A program made the translations under genes and the position numbers. The notes below the pieces were generated by a model. That model searched no databases. It had not been told where the DNA came from and saw only the letters and a list, made by a program, of their open reading frames with translations. Source: Bacteroidota bacterium (lineage in GTDB: Bacteria > Bacteroidota > JABWAT01). From it: a stretch of 64,000 nucleotides of DNA. The DNA lies in NCBI GenBank assembly GCA_020161835.1, contig JAIUNL010000017.1, positions 1 through 64,000 of the forward strand. The letters run 5' to 3'. Below are positions 38,242-46,329 of this stretch, in pieces (within the stretch, counting starts at the first letter, position 1; every line of letters starts with the position of its first letter).

Positions 38242-39660
38242 TTAATAGGTGTAACGGTCGATGGCATGATTGATCGCTTTTGTGCAAACTTTACAAAAAT
38301 GATCCGGATTCCGTGAGAACATGATACAATCCAGTTCGGGGCGATAAAGTCCGTGAGATTCGTATCCGGCACCTTCAAAGGCACCTGTTTGGCCATAAAA
38401 ACGTTCAGCTTTTAAATGGGCTTCTGTTTTATTTTTATCTTCCCTGAATAATTTATTCATGGTTGAATCTGCCGCCTTATTCGCTGTCAGCTCAGTTCTT
38501 CTTTTTTGGATATCAATTGAAATCTGTTCAAACTCAGCTTTTTTCCATGGCGTAGGAAGCGGGGTTCCAGGATTTACAAATTCTTTCCATTTGAGTGCTG
38601 ATTTATCCAAAAGAGCGGTAATATTGGGTTCCTGAGGTTCATATTTTTGCTGACTGGATAATTCATAAGCAACATCACTGGTGTAATATTCGTCGCCTAA
38701 ACTGGCAAAAGAATGTCCGAATTCATGCGTGAACACATAAGTGGAGGGTTCAGTATCACTTGTAACAGAGGCATAGAGATTATAAATTCCACCGCCACCA
38801 TATTTTTTAGAATTACAGACTACAATGACGGCGTCATACGGAACCTGAGCTGCAAGCTCTCTGATAGTTTTATTTTCAAAAGATAAAACATACCGGTCAG
38901 AATCAAACGCATTAAAACGAAACCCCAATAGATTATTCATCCACTGGTCTTTTCTAGGATTTGAAATCCCTTCCTGCTCGGAAGAAGCAAATATCAGTCT
39001 GACATTAAAATCAGTTTTTCTGCTTTTATAAGGTTCTACCGAAAACATATACCCAGCAAGCCGGTCAACATCGGATTTAAATTTTGAAAGCTGGTCAGCC
39101 GTATAACCATCAGCTAAAATAACGATATCAACTTTTTGATTTTGAGGACCTGAAACCATCCAGTCTATGACTTTTCCTTTTTGAGGAATTATTGAGCGGT
39201 TTATAAAGCGGGAATTGGGTTGGATGTCAAATTCAGCCAATTGGAGAAAGGATGCATCCGGATTTCGTTTTGAAATGATAAGCTTACTATCCGTTTTGGG
39301 TTCTGGAAAACGAACAGATTCATGGAATGTTTTCCATTTTCCGGCTGAAGCTTCACCGGTCGTTTGCCATTCGCCAAAAATGCTTGAAAATCCGGCTGAA
39401 AAAAGAAGTTTACCCGATTCTTTTTCTCTCAACTCAGCTTTGTACAATCCCAAATCAAAGTTTTCAACGAGAATTGTTTCAGAACCAGCCCAATTCCCTT
39501 CCAAACGAATTTCATCCTGACTGATTTTTTCGATTCCTGCAGAACCGGAATGAAAAAAATCAAACCGGAAAGTTTTACCGGTTGACCAGTCAGTTAACCC
39601 ACCAGCTACCAGATTTGAAACCGAAAACAGGATTGCAACAAGAGTATATTGTATTTTCAT
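38242..39660 (-). CDS. Peptidase family M64 (IgA peptidase-like) exported metalloprotease
   Basis: A 472-residue exported protease; signal peptide about 1-18. The N-terminal beta-rich domain precedes a catalytic domain with FTHEFGHSFASLGDEYY (HExxH zinc site plus downstream metal-binding Asp) and the family C-terminal cluster GAFEGAGY, YRPELDCIMFS and FCKVC. This matches M64 proteases first described as cleaving IgA and now seen widely in environmental Bacteroidota; the host-related name need not apply. ATG at 39660, 67 bp from the divergent Nudix gene, with a candidate promoter just upstream. Confidence 0.9.
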   Translation of the reverse strand: MKIQYTLVAILFSVSNLVAGGLTDWSTGKTFRFDFFHSGSAGIEKISQDEIRLEGNWAGSETILVENFDLGLYKAELREKESGKLLFSAGFSSIFGEWQTTGEASAGKWKTFHESVRFPEPKTDSKLIISKRNPDASFLQLAEFDIQPNSRFINRSIIPQKGKVIDWMVSGPQNQKVDIVILADGYTADQLSKFKSDVDRLAGYMFSVEPYKSRKTDFNVRLIFASSEQEGISNPRKDQWMNNLLGFRFNAFDSDRYVLSFENKTIRELAAQVPYDAVIVVCNSKKYGGGGIYNLYASVTSDTEPSTYVFTHEFGHSFASLGDEYYTSDVAYELSSQQKYEPQEPNITALLDKSALKWKEFVNPGTPLPTPWKKAEFEQISIDIQKRRTELTANKAADSTMNKLFREDKNKTEAHLKAERFYGQTGAFEGAGYESHGLYRPELDCIMFSRNPDHFCKVCTKAINHAIDRYTY

Positions 39661-39680
39661 TTTTTTAAATCCATTTTTGG

Positions 39681-39711
39681 CAAATTAAGCCTAAATTCAG
39701 AACAACTCAAA
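39681..39711 (-). promoter_or_regulatory. Candidate promoter of the M64 gene
   Basis: Minus strand TTTG (39711-39708), 20-nt spacer, TAATTTG (39687-39681), one base shorter than TAnnTTTG. Twenty nt of leader precede the ATG at 39660. Confidence 0.45.
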
Positions 39712-39727
39712 CAGGAATTATGCAGAT

Positions 39728-40276
39728 ATGTCAGTTTCTGACTTTTCATTAACCCCTCTTCTTCCGGTTTTTCAGTTTTGTCCACAATGCGGGGAGAAAT
39801 CATTTAAACCCAATTCAGAAAAATCATTTGGATGTACAAATTGTGGTCATTTGTATTACATTAACCCCGGGGGTGCGGTAGCCGGGTTAATAGCCGATCT
39901 GGATGGAAGACTTTTGTTAGTGAAACGGGCAGGAAATCCGGGAAAAGGACTATTGGATTTACCAGGTGGCTTTGTTGACCTGGGTGAACGGGCTGAAGAT
40001 GCACTTAGACGTGAAATAAAAGAAGAACTCAACCTTGAAATAAGGAAAATGGTTTACCTTACTACTTTTCCAAACCGGTATTTTTACAAAAATGTTCAGT
40101 ATTTCACTCTTGATCTGGCTTTTATTTGCATTCCCGAATCGATTGAAACAATCAAAGCTGCAGACGATGTTGCTGGTTTTGAATTTTTTCAACCTGATCT
40201 GATTCAGTTGAACGAAATTGCCTTTGAATCAATCAGGAATATGGTAAAACTTTATATCAACCGGACAAAATCATAA
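39728..40276 (+). CDS. Nudix hydrolase with N-terminal zinc ribbon
   Basis: A 182-residue hydrolase of nucleoside-diphosphate-linked substrates. A zinc ribbon with Cys 18, 21, 36 and 39 (CPQCG ... CTNCG) precedes a Nudix domain with box GGFVDLGERAEDALRREIKEE (about 80-100). Zinc-ribbon Nudix enzymes include NudC/NudF-like ones acting on NAD(H) or ADP-ribose; substrate here is not evident. ATG at 39728 follows acagga. Divergent from the M64 gene; convergent with the DUF2892 gene. Confidence 0.9.
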   Translation: MSVSDFSLTPLLPVFQFCPQCGEKSFKPNSEKSFGCTNCGHLYYINPGGAVAGLIADLDGRLLLVKRAGNPGKGLLDLPGGFVDLGERAEDALRREIKEELNLEIRKMVYLTTFPNRYFYKNVQYFTLDLAFICIPESIETIKAADDVAGFEFFQPDLIQLNEIAFESIRNMVKLYINRTKS

Positions 40277-40288
40277 GGGCATTAATTC

Positions 40289-40322
40289 AAACACCGGAAT
40301 TCAAAGTTGTCATCCGGTGTTT
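40289..40322. terminator. Possible terminator between convergent Nudix and DUF2892 genes
   Basis: Perfect 10-bp stem AAACACCGGA (40289-40298) / TCCGGTGTTT (40313-40322) with a 14-nt loop. U-tract is poor on both strands, so termination efficiency is uncertain. Confidence 0.5.
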
Positions 40323-40343
40323 AATAAAAAAAAGCTTGATCAA

Positions 40344-40532
40344 CTATTTTTTCTTTTCAACAGTTGAAATTCCGAAAGGAAGAAATGCCGGACAAAAACC
40401 TACGACAGCGGTTAGAATGGGAACAAGACCAACTAAGCCCCACCAGCTTTGATAAAATAATCCAGCTGCAATAATAACAACACCCAAAATATATCTGATT
40501 ACCTTGTCAGTTGATCCAACATTTTTTACCAT
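40344..40532 (-). CDS. DUF2892 (YgaP-transmembrane-like) small membrane protein
   Basis: A 62-residue protein with the DUF2892 pattern: MVKNVGSTDKVIR at the start, two hydrophobic segments (about 14-26 and 30-48) and a conserved Cys-containing turn GFCPAFLPFGIST. This is the small membrane domain attached to rhodaneses such as YgaP, here stand-alone. A rhodanese gene lies 1.7 kb away. ATG at 40532. Role unknown, possibly sulfur or small-thiol related by family association. Confidence 0.88.
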   Translation of the reverse strand: MVKNVGSTDKVIRYILGVVIIAAGLFYQSWWGLVGLVPILTAVVGFCPAFLPFGISTVEKKK

Positions 40533-40626
40533 TTTCGACTCCTTTTAAGTAGTTTTTGTTTGATGGAAGATAAGAAAAATGGTGTCAGAAATATAGGGAC
40601 ACAACCATTTTTTAATAAAGGAAAAT

Positions 40627-40950
40627 ATGCAAACCAGAAAAGAACGCCTTTTAGAATTCCTAGCCAAAGATCCCAATGATTCCTTTACCCGGTATGCATT
40701 GGCATTGGAATTGGCTGGTGAAGGTCAAACTGAAGAGGCAATTCTGACTTTTCAATTGCTTTTGGAAATGAACCCAGAATACGTAGGAACCTATTACCAA
40801 TTGGCAAAACTGCTTGAAAAAACAGGTCAAAATGATAAGGCACTTGGAATTTATAAAGCTGGAATTGCAGTGGCGGGAAAAGCCGGCAATCAACATGCAA
40901 AAAGTGAATTGCAATCTGCTTTGGTAAATCTTGAAATTGGAGATATATAA
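40627..40950 (+). CDS. Small TPR-repeat protein
   Basis: A 107-residue cytoplasmic protein made of about two to three tetratricopeptide helices: residues 16-50 (SFTRYALALELAGEGQTEEA, LTFQLLLEMNPEY) and 51-90 (GTYYQLAKLLEKTGQNDKAL). Such compact TPR units bind proteins; the partner is unknown. ATG at 40627 is preceded by AAAGGA. A bidirectional terminator lies directly after the stop codon. Confidence 0.87.
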   Translation: MQTRKERLLEFLAKDPNDSFTRYALALELAGEGQTEEAILTFQLLLEMNPEYVGTYYQLAKLLEKTGQNDKALGIYKAGIAVAGKAGNQHAKSELQSALVNLEIGDI

Positions 40951-40982
40951 ACAAAAAAGGCGGAAAATTCCGCCTTTTTTGT
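40951..40982. terminator. Bidirectional terminator between TPR and SurA-like genes
   Basis: AAAAAAGGCGGA / TCCGCCTTTTTT with loop AAAT (centre near 40966), immediately after the TPR stop and 22 nt from the SurA-like stop. Confidence 0.92.
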
Positions 40983-41004
40983 TTAATCCAATAAAAGTAT
41001 AAGA

Positions 41005-41934
41005 TTATTTTGAATCTTCCGGGCGGAGAATTTTATATTCGGCTTTTAATTCTGTTATCAATTTTTCAAATGCTTTTGATTTCGTCAGATTAAGAGCAGC
41101 CTTTTTAATTGATTCTTCAGGTACAACAGTCTCCCGACGATCTTCAACTTTGATGATATGAAGTCCGAATTGAGTACGAAGAATGCCAGAAACCTCCCCT
41201 TTGGGTAATGAAAAGGCAACTTCTTCAAATTCAGGAACCATGGTACCACGTTTGAAATAACCAAGATCACCACCAAACTTTGCTGATCCATCTTCAGAAT
41301 ATTTCTTGGCCATTGCAGCAAAGTTTTTACCGCCAGCAGCCTTGATTTCTTTTTCAATTCCTTCAAGTTTTATTCCAACTTTTTGAATTTCGGAAGCCGG
41401 TGCATCAGGAGTAACTTTTAAAAGAATATGTGAAGCTTTTACTTCAAAATTTTTCATTACTTTTCTGGCAGAATCCAGAGCTGAAGAATCTGCAACTGTT
41501 ATTTTCTCATCTAAAGTAGCTTTCAGGTATTTGCCAATCATCGATTGTTCCTGAACATCACGTTGCCAGTCTTCAAATGTCATACCTGCTTCTTTCAACT
41601 TTTTGTTGAGAAGGGAGTCTGAACCAATTTGACCTTTGAACATGGTAATGAAACGGTTTACTTCTGTTGAATCAAAAACAAATCCTTCTTTTTGGGCGCG
41701 TAAGGCTAAAAGAGCATTTTTAACCATACCATCAATAATTTGCTCTCTGATCTTGATGCTGTCATCAGCATTGTGGGTGCCCATTTGTTCAAGATAGTTT
41801 TTTACAGCCGCGTCAACACGAACTTTCTTAATGGGAACGGTGTCGACTCTGAGCAATTCCTCATCTTTAAGTTTATCAGAACAGGAATAACCGGTAAGTA
41901 TTGCAGCTGCAATAATCAAATAAATTCTTTTCAT
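41005..41934 (-). CDS. SurA-like peptidyl-prolyl isomerase lipoprotein (parvulin type)
   Basis: About 310 residues, periplasmic chaperone or foldase. Signal with lipobox GYSC (cysteine at residue 17). A SurA_N-like helical region (about 35-155) is followed by a parvulin domain (about 165-260): KASHILLKVTPDAP, FAAMAKKYSEDGSAKFGGDLGYFKRGTMVPEFEEVAF and TQFGLHIIKVEDRRE are typical rotamase motifs. ATG at 41934 has AGGA about 9 nt upstream; a longer frame into 42099 reads repeat hairpins. Preceded by an elaborate structured leader at 42004-42160. Outer-membrane protein maturation is the likely role in a genome with many barrels. Confidence 0.9.
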   Translation of the reverse strand: MKRIYLIIAAAILTGYSCSDKLKDEELLRVDTVPIKKVRVDAAVKNYLEQMGTHNADDSIKIREQIIDGMVKNALLALRAQKEGFVFDSTEVNRFITMFKGQIGSDSLLNKKLKEAGMTFEDWQRDVQEQSMIGKYLKATLDEKITVADSSALDSARKVMKNFEVKASHILLKVTPDAPASEIQKVGIKLEGIEKEIKAAGGKNFAAMAKKYSEDGSAKFGGDLGYFKRGTMVPEFEEVAFSLPKGEVSGILRTQFGLHIIKVEDRRETVVPEESIKKAALNLTKSKAFEKLITELKAEYKILRPEDSK

Positions 41935-42003
41935 GGAGTGTCCTATTGGTAAAATTGAACGGCAAAAATAGGCAAGTGAATAACGGAATGAAAATAAAAG
42001 GGC

Positions 42004-42037
42004 AAAAAAAAGGGGAAGGCGTCCCCATACCTTCCCC
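42004..42037 (-). terminator. Intrinsic terminator ending the structured leader
   Basis: On the minus strand GGGGAAGG (42037-42030), loop TATGGGGACG, CCTTCCCC (42019-42012), then eight Ts (42011-42004). It lies 70 nt upstream of the SurA-like ATG, so it could attenuate that gene. Confidence 0.85.
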
Positions 42038-42160
42038 CTGACAGGCGGAATAGAGCGTCCCCACACTCTATTCCTTCGAGCGAAGTAAGGAGTCCCCATT
42101 CCTTACTTCTCAATGTGGTCTCCAGAAAGTGGGTATCTGGTCAGACCAAAACAATTTGTT
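42004..42160 (-). ncRNA. Candidate structured leader or small RNA with repeated GGGGAC loops
   Basis: Minus-strand RNA of about 155 nt predicted from the promoter at 42166-42196 to the terminator at 42004. Hairpins in transcription order: (A) TGGTCT-GA-CCAGA (42148-42136) pairing TCTGG-AGACCA (42126-42116), a 2-nt bulge; (B) GAAGTAAGGA/TCCTTACTTC arms (42109-42100, 42091-42082) with loop ATGGGGAC; (C) GGAATAGAG/CTCTATTCC (42074-42066, 42055-42047) with loop TGTGGGGACG; (D) the terminator stem with loop TATGGGGACG. Stems B-D differ in sequence yet are perfectly paired, while loops keep TGGGGAC at 35-36 nt spacing. It may regulate the SurA-like gene or be an independent RNA. Not matched to any family I know. 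Confidence 0.6.
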
Positions 42161-42165
42161 AACAG

Positions 42166-42196
42166 CAAAGTTACAATGGTGCAGAAGTCAAGTCAA
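42166..42196 (-). promoter_or_regulatory. Bacteroidota-type promoter for the structured leader
   Basis: Minus strand TTGA (42196-42193), 19-nt spacer, TAACTTTG (42173-42166). Start of transcription is predicted near 42160, just before the first hairpin. Confidence 0.75.
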
Positions 42197-42241
42197 TAGT
42201 GCTGAGATTAGAAATTAATTGATATGAGCCTGTTTACTAAA

Positions 42242-42652
42242 TTAAAGAGAAACTTCGCCTCTCCAAACTTTATAACCGCCGCCAAGAAAATAAACCTTCG
42301 GGAATCCCTTCCTCGCAAGTTTGGTGGCAATTTTCTTGCTTCTGGAACCCGTTTCACAATAAATAACAATTGGTTTTTCACGGAAGTTTTTAATCAGAAT
42401 ATCATCGGCTTTAAACTTACGGTAATCGACATTAACACTGCCACCAATTTTGCCGATTTTAAGTTCAACGTCTGTTCTTACATCCAAAAGCAAAAAATCA
42501 CGGTTTGCTTTATTTGATTTCAGGTATTCTTTTAATTCTGAAACATTGATTTTTTCGACATGACCACCGATTAATCGGATGTAAATCATATCAGCAGATT
42601 TGGAAAGGATAAGAAGCCCAATAACGAGAACAAGAATCAGGTCAATTGACAT
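42242..42652 (-). CDS. Membrane-anchored rhodanese-like sulfurtransferase
   Basis: A 136-residue protein with an N-terminal membrane anchor (about 4-20) and one rhodanese domain. LLLDVRTDVE (54-63) and the catalytic Cys 99 in IVIYCETGSRSKKIA define the active loop; GGGYKVWRGE ends the fold. Predicted to transfer sulfane sulfur or detoxify thiosulfate or cyanide at the membrane. The intact loop suggests activity. ATG at 42652; it starts 35 nt after dinG ends, and may have its own promoter inside that interval. Confidence 0.9.
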   Translation of the reverse strand: MSIDLILVLVIGLLILSKSADMIYIRLIGGHVEKINVSELKEYLKSNKANRDFLLLDVRTDVELKIGKIGGSVNVDYRKFKADDILIKNFREKPIVIYCETGSRSKKIATKLARKGFPKVYFLGGGYKVWRGEVSL

Positions 42653-42687
42653 GGTATTTCAATCAGAATGAGTTAATAATAAATGAG

Positions 42688-45585
42688 TCACAAAGATAAC
42701 GTTTCAGGAGCAAATTTTTTAATAATTGGTTCGATAACCTCAATTCTGCGTTTGAATTCCTGCAAAAGATGGGTTTTTCTCAACATAAAATCACTGGTTT
42801 CTGCAAGTGTTTTAAAATTATACACGGGCATATCAGGAATATTCAGCAGAAACTGCTGGTTTTTTCCGGTGGTAATCCGTGAATCAAGAACGACAACAAC
42901 ACCCAAATCCTTCCGTGCTCTGATGAGCCGGCCAACTCCCTGTCTGAATTTCAATTTGGCTACGCCGTTATAATAAGACCAAAATGACTGTCCTTCGACA
43001 ACCTGACGGTGTTTCATTTCAGGATCATCAGCGGGCACAAACGGAAGTTTAACAATGATGACCTGCGAAAGCGTTGAACCCGGAAAGTCAACACCCGTCC
43101 ACATGCGATCGACACCAATCAGAACCGAATGTTCATTTTCGGCAAACTGATTCATGATGTCTACACTTGCACCTTCCTGTTTGAAAACCATAATTCCTGC
43201 TGATTCAAGCGGATCAGCAATTTCCCTGAATATTGAATCCATCTGATCATAAGATGTACATAAAATCAGTGTACGCCCATTTGCCGCCGCAGAAAGGTAG
43301 CCACAAGCTTTTACAACTTCCTGGTTCCAAATAATTCGTGCCCGGTAATCGTTGTGATTGTAGGGTGGAATCCAGCCGGCAACCATCAAGGCTGATTGTT
43401 CAGGATAGTTAAATGGAGAAGGTATAGTGATTTCTTCATAATCACCGGCCTTTAATCCCAACTCCTTCGTAAAAAAATCGAATTCCTTATCAAGAGTCAT
43501 AGTTGCTGAAGTAAATATCCAACAGGGAGAATGTTCTTCGACCCACTCTTTAAACCGTTCATGAAGATAAACAGCCCTTTTCCCGACAACCCAATCAGTG
43601 TCTTTAACTGTTGCAAAATGGCAGTATGTTTTGCTCAGGTAATCTCTTGAAAATAATGAAAATGAAGCAGCCAGGTTTTCGAGCCGGAAAGAAAAAACTG
43701 AAAATAAAGATTGTGCTCTTTGGGGTACCTGAAACCCTTCTTCCTGTTTCAGTTCCTGAACAAGTTGGTTCAAGCCCTGAACAGGTTCACTTAACTCGTT
43801 GAAAAGCTGTTTTAATTCAAATTCCGAAGATATCTCACTTGAATCAGGAAGGTAAAATCCAGGTTTGTTTCTTGCCAGATTCTGCAACTTCCGGGTAACA
43901 CCTGCAAAACCGACGTCAATCCGCCGGAACAATTCGTCAATGTCGAGAAGTTTTGCGTCACTTCCTGCCATTTTCACCTGACTTCTCCAGCCAGGTTTTC
44001 CCCTTTTGCCAAGTGCACCGCTAAGGAGTTTTCGTACTTCCCAGGCATTTATTTCAACCGACAAACTTCCTTTAAAATAAGCGGGAAAAAGGTCAGCTTC
44101 ATCAATGATAACTGCATGACAGGTATCCATCAAAAATTGTGGCATATTAAAGAATTTGGCGTGATTCACAATGACGAGCTGACTTCGTTCAGCTTCTCTC
44201 ACACTCTGATCATAAACACAATTTCCGGCATAGTCACATGAACCTTTAAAACACACAATGTCGGCCCTGACCTGCTCCAGAAATTCAACTAAATCAGGAA
44301 ATCTCTGAAATACTTCCTGTGGTATGCTTTCAAGATCTGCAGAATGTCGGTAAGCAGCCAGATGTACCAAATACAGAGAAAGAAAGTAATCTTCACGTGC
44401 ATACTGAAATAAATCTTCATCCCAATGCTGAACAAGTTTCCTTTTTAAGTGTCCGAGGCAGACATAATTTGACTTCCCTTTCAGCACCGAAACCTGAATT
44501 TCTTTGAATGCAGCCGGGAAAAACTGACGCACACGATGAATTTCTTTTCCAAAAATCTGATGCTGGAGATTTTTCATTGCTGTCGAAACAATGAGTCGCT
44601 TACCTGGGTTTAGACGAAGGAATTCCATTGCCGGAAGCAAATAACCCAATGTTTTTCCGGTTCCGGTGCCAGCTTCAATTAAAAGTCCTGACCGGTTATT
44701 TATCGTATCAGCAATTTTAAGGGCATAATCAATTTGTTGCTCCCGCCGGTCAAAAGTTCCTTCTGTTTTTCCCAATTTCCCTGATTCAAAATAATCACGG
44801 ATGTTAACCGGATTTATTGGTCTAAACGAGTTTAAATCTGAAGCCTCCGCCGGAATAGTCAAGGGAATACTTTTTAACTTGAGGATAGTTTTGAAATAAA
44901 GTTCAATGGCAGATCTTTTTTCAGGAACGGAAAGAAGCAAATCGGGCTGTTCAATAAGAAGTCCGGGAAACTGTTCTAATCCTGGAATCAGTTTCGAGAA
45001 GAAAAACAACAGCGGATCAGGTGAATTTATAGATTTACAGTGCGAAATGAAAAACCTGATTTTTTCATCAGATTGAAACCTGAAATAACAGGTTTTAAGA
45101 AATTGAATCAGGATATCAAGACAGGATTGCATATCAAGTCTTGGATGCGCCTGTATATTTCCTGACAATTTGGTTATGTGACGGAGGGTATATTTTTCGA
45201 GATAAGGAAAAAGCAACTGGGCGGCAAGTTTCAGATTCAGTGTCTTTGCGAATAAATTTGGCGGCAAATGTGTTTTTAAAAAACCGGTTTCTTTCTCATT
45301 CCCAAAATAAAAGATAAAATCTGATTCAGAAAGCAAGCTTAGAATTTCTGGCAATACCTCTTTAAAGGAAAGCTTCCCTGAAAGTTCAAAAGTTGATATT
45401 CCCGATTCTTTGCTAAGGATATCACCAATAGGTCTGGAAACTGAAAAAAGCCAGCCATTGGTTATGATAGATTTCATTTCAGTTGAAAGAGTTCTGATTT
45501 CAAACTGAAAACAGTCATCATATCTCTGTGATGGACCTGTGGTAAACAAATGAAGAATTGAAATCCGGCAGGGGCTGATTGACAT
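42688..45585 (-). CDS. dinG: DinG-family Fe-S helicase with degenerate DnaQ-like exonuclease domain
   Basis: About 965 residues. C-terminal two-thirds is an XPD/DinG superfamily-2 helicase: Walker A EAGTGTGKT (about residue 300), Fe-S cysteines near 375 and 445-457 (CFKGSCDYAGNC), Walker B VIIDEAD (about 495), and the final motif QGVGRLIRARKDLG. The N-terminal region aligns with the exonuclease of long DinG proteins, but the catalytic D-x-E-T-T-G reads LHLFTTG (residues 10-16), replacing both metal-binding acids. Predicted to unwind damaged or R-looped DNA. ATG at 45585 begins this domain; the frame is open to 45699 without other support. Confidence 0.9.
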   Translation of the reverse strand: MSISPCRISILHLFTTGPSQRYDDCFQFEIRTLSTEMKSIITNGWLFSVSRPIGDILSKESGISTFELSGKLSFKEVLPEILSLLSESDFIFYFGNEKETGFLKTHLPPNLFAKTLNLKLAAQLLFPYLEKYTLRHITKLSGNIQAHPRLDMQSCLDILIQFLKTCYFRFQSDEKIRFFISHCKSINSPDPLLFFFSKLIPGLEQFPGLLIEQPDLLLSVPEKRSAIELYFKTILKLKSIPLTIPAEASDLNSFRPINPVNIRDYFESGKLGKTEGTFDRREQQIDYALKIADTINNRSGLLIEAGTGTGKTLGYLLPAMEFLRLNPGKRLIVSTAMKNLQHQIFGKEIHRVRQFFPAAFKEIQVSVLKGKSNYVCLGHLKRKLVQHWDEDLFQYAREDYFLSLYLVHLAAYRHSADLESIPQEVFQRFPDLVEFLEQVRADIVCFKGSCDYAGNCVYDQSVREAERSQLVIVNHAKFFNMPQFLMDTCHAVIIDEADLFPAYFKGSLSVEINAWEVRKLLSGALGKRGKPGWRSQVKMAGSDAKLLDIDELFRRIDVGFAGVTRKLQNLARNKPGFYLPDSSEISSEFELKQLFNELSEPVQGLNQLVQELKQEEGFQVPQRAQSLFSVFSFRLENLAASFSLFSRDYLSKTYCHFATVKDTDWVVGKRAVYLHERFKEWVEEHSPCWIFTSATMTLDKEFDFFTKELGLKAGDYEEITIPSPFNYPEQSALMVAGWIPPYNHNDYRARIIWNQEVVKACGYLSAAANGRTLILCTSYDQMDSIFREIADPLESAGIMVFKQEGASVDIMNQFAENEHSVLIGVDRMWTGVDFPGSTLSQVIIVKLPFVPADDPEMKHRQVVEGQSFWSYYNGVAKLKFRQGVGRLIRARKDLGVVVVLDSRITTGKNQQFLLNIPDMPVYNFKTLAETSDFMLRKTHLLQEFKRRIEVIEPIIKKFAPETLSL
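42691..42698 (-). promoter_or_regulatory. Candidate -7 element of the rhodanese gene
   Basis: Minus strand TATCTTTG (42698-42691) matches TAnnTTTG, overlapping the end of dinG. No clear -33 match. Thirty-eight nt upstream of the rhodanese ATG. Confidence 0.4.
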
Positions 45586-45733
45586 GGTTGATCTGGATCG
45601 CTTCAGGTAAATGAATGGCACAAAAATAACATTTTTAATGCTTAGACGGAATTTACTGCGGGGAAATGGAATTAAATCACGAAAATGGGTAATTTGCAAG
45701 AATTAATTTTAACCTTTAAACAACACCTTTCTT

Positions 45734-46270
45734 ATGATGACTCTTCCCCGTCTTCTTTTTCTCATTCTTCTTTTTTCTTTGAATATCATTGTAGATCAAA
45801 TTTCAAAATGGATTGCAATGACACACCTTGATTACAGTGTAGTTCATTCTTTCTGGTATGATACCGTCAGAATAGTTTATGTTGAAAATACGGGTGTAGC
45901 TTTTTCACTCGGATCTGACTGGTCGCCTGAAGTCAGATTTCTTGTTTTTAATCTGGTTGTTCTTGCAGTGTTGCTTGGATTACTTTTTTATCTGATTAAA
46001 ACCCATAAAGAACAATCTTTTGCTAAATTGATTGCATTCACCTTGATTCTGGCTGGTGGCTTCGGAAATCTGATTGACAGATTTTTCAGGGAAGGTGCAG
46101 TTGTCGATTTCTTAAATGTTGGAATCGGGTTTGTACGGACGGCTATTTTTAACCATGCAGATATGTGTATCACCACCGGTCTGATTATTCTGATTATCAT
46201 TTCAATCAGGGAGTCGTTCAGAAAACCGGAAGTGGTTTTGGAAGAAGCGAAAGAAGAGGTTAATGGTTAA
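45734..46270 (+). CDS. lspA: Signal peptidase II (prolipoprotein peptidase)
   Basis: A 178-residue inner-membrane aspartyl protease that cleaves lipoprotein signal peptides after lipidation. Four transmembrane helices are seen, with motifs VDQISKW, ENTGVAFSLGSD, GGFGNLIDRFF (catalytic Asp) and FNHADMCIT (second catalytic Asp). ATG at 45734 (or 45737, adjacent). The stop codon TAA at 46268-46270 lies within a duplicated GGTTAAT heptamer, which supplies the last three residues. Confidence 0.95.
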   Translation: MMTLPRLLFLILLFSLNIIVDQISKWIAMTHLDYSVVHSFWYDTVRIVYVENTGVAFSLGSDWSPEVRFLVFNLVVLAVLLGLLFYLIKTHKEQSFAKLIAFTLILAGGFGNLIDRFFREGAVVDFLNVGIGFVRTAIFNHADMCITTGLIILIIISIRESFRKPEVVLEEAKEEVNG

Positions 46271-46272
46271 TG
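46259..46272. repeat. Tandem heptamer GGTTAAT x2 overlapping the lspA stop codon
   Basis: Two exact copies (46259-46265, 46266-46272); the lspA stop TAA is within the second. The same word occurs at 29963. Confidence 0.55.
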
Positions 46273-46329
46273 TTCAGTACTTTAAACAGAATAAAAATTA
46301 GGTCAAAAATATATTTAGTGTGATTCACA

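Noticed and set aside
41935..42099. An N-terminal extension of the SurA-like protein rich in VWGR/MGTP words
   Set aside because: It is a read-through of the three hairpins and the terminator; the lipoprotein signal and AGGA site place the start at 41934.
42012..42109. Three GTCCCCA cores at 35-36 bp spacing, superficially like a CRISPR repeat-spacer set
   Set aside because: The repeated core is only 7 nt and the variable parts are inverted repeats around it; no cas genes are near.
45586..45699. Upstream extension of the DinG-like frame
   Set aside because: The exonuclease-like domain begins at ATG 45585; the extra basic residues have no support.
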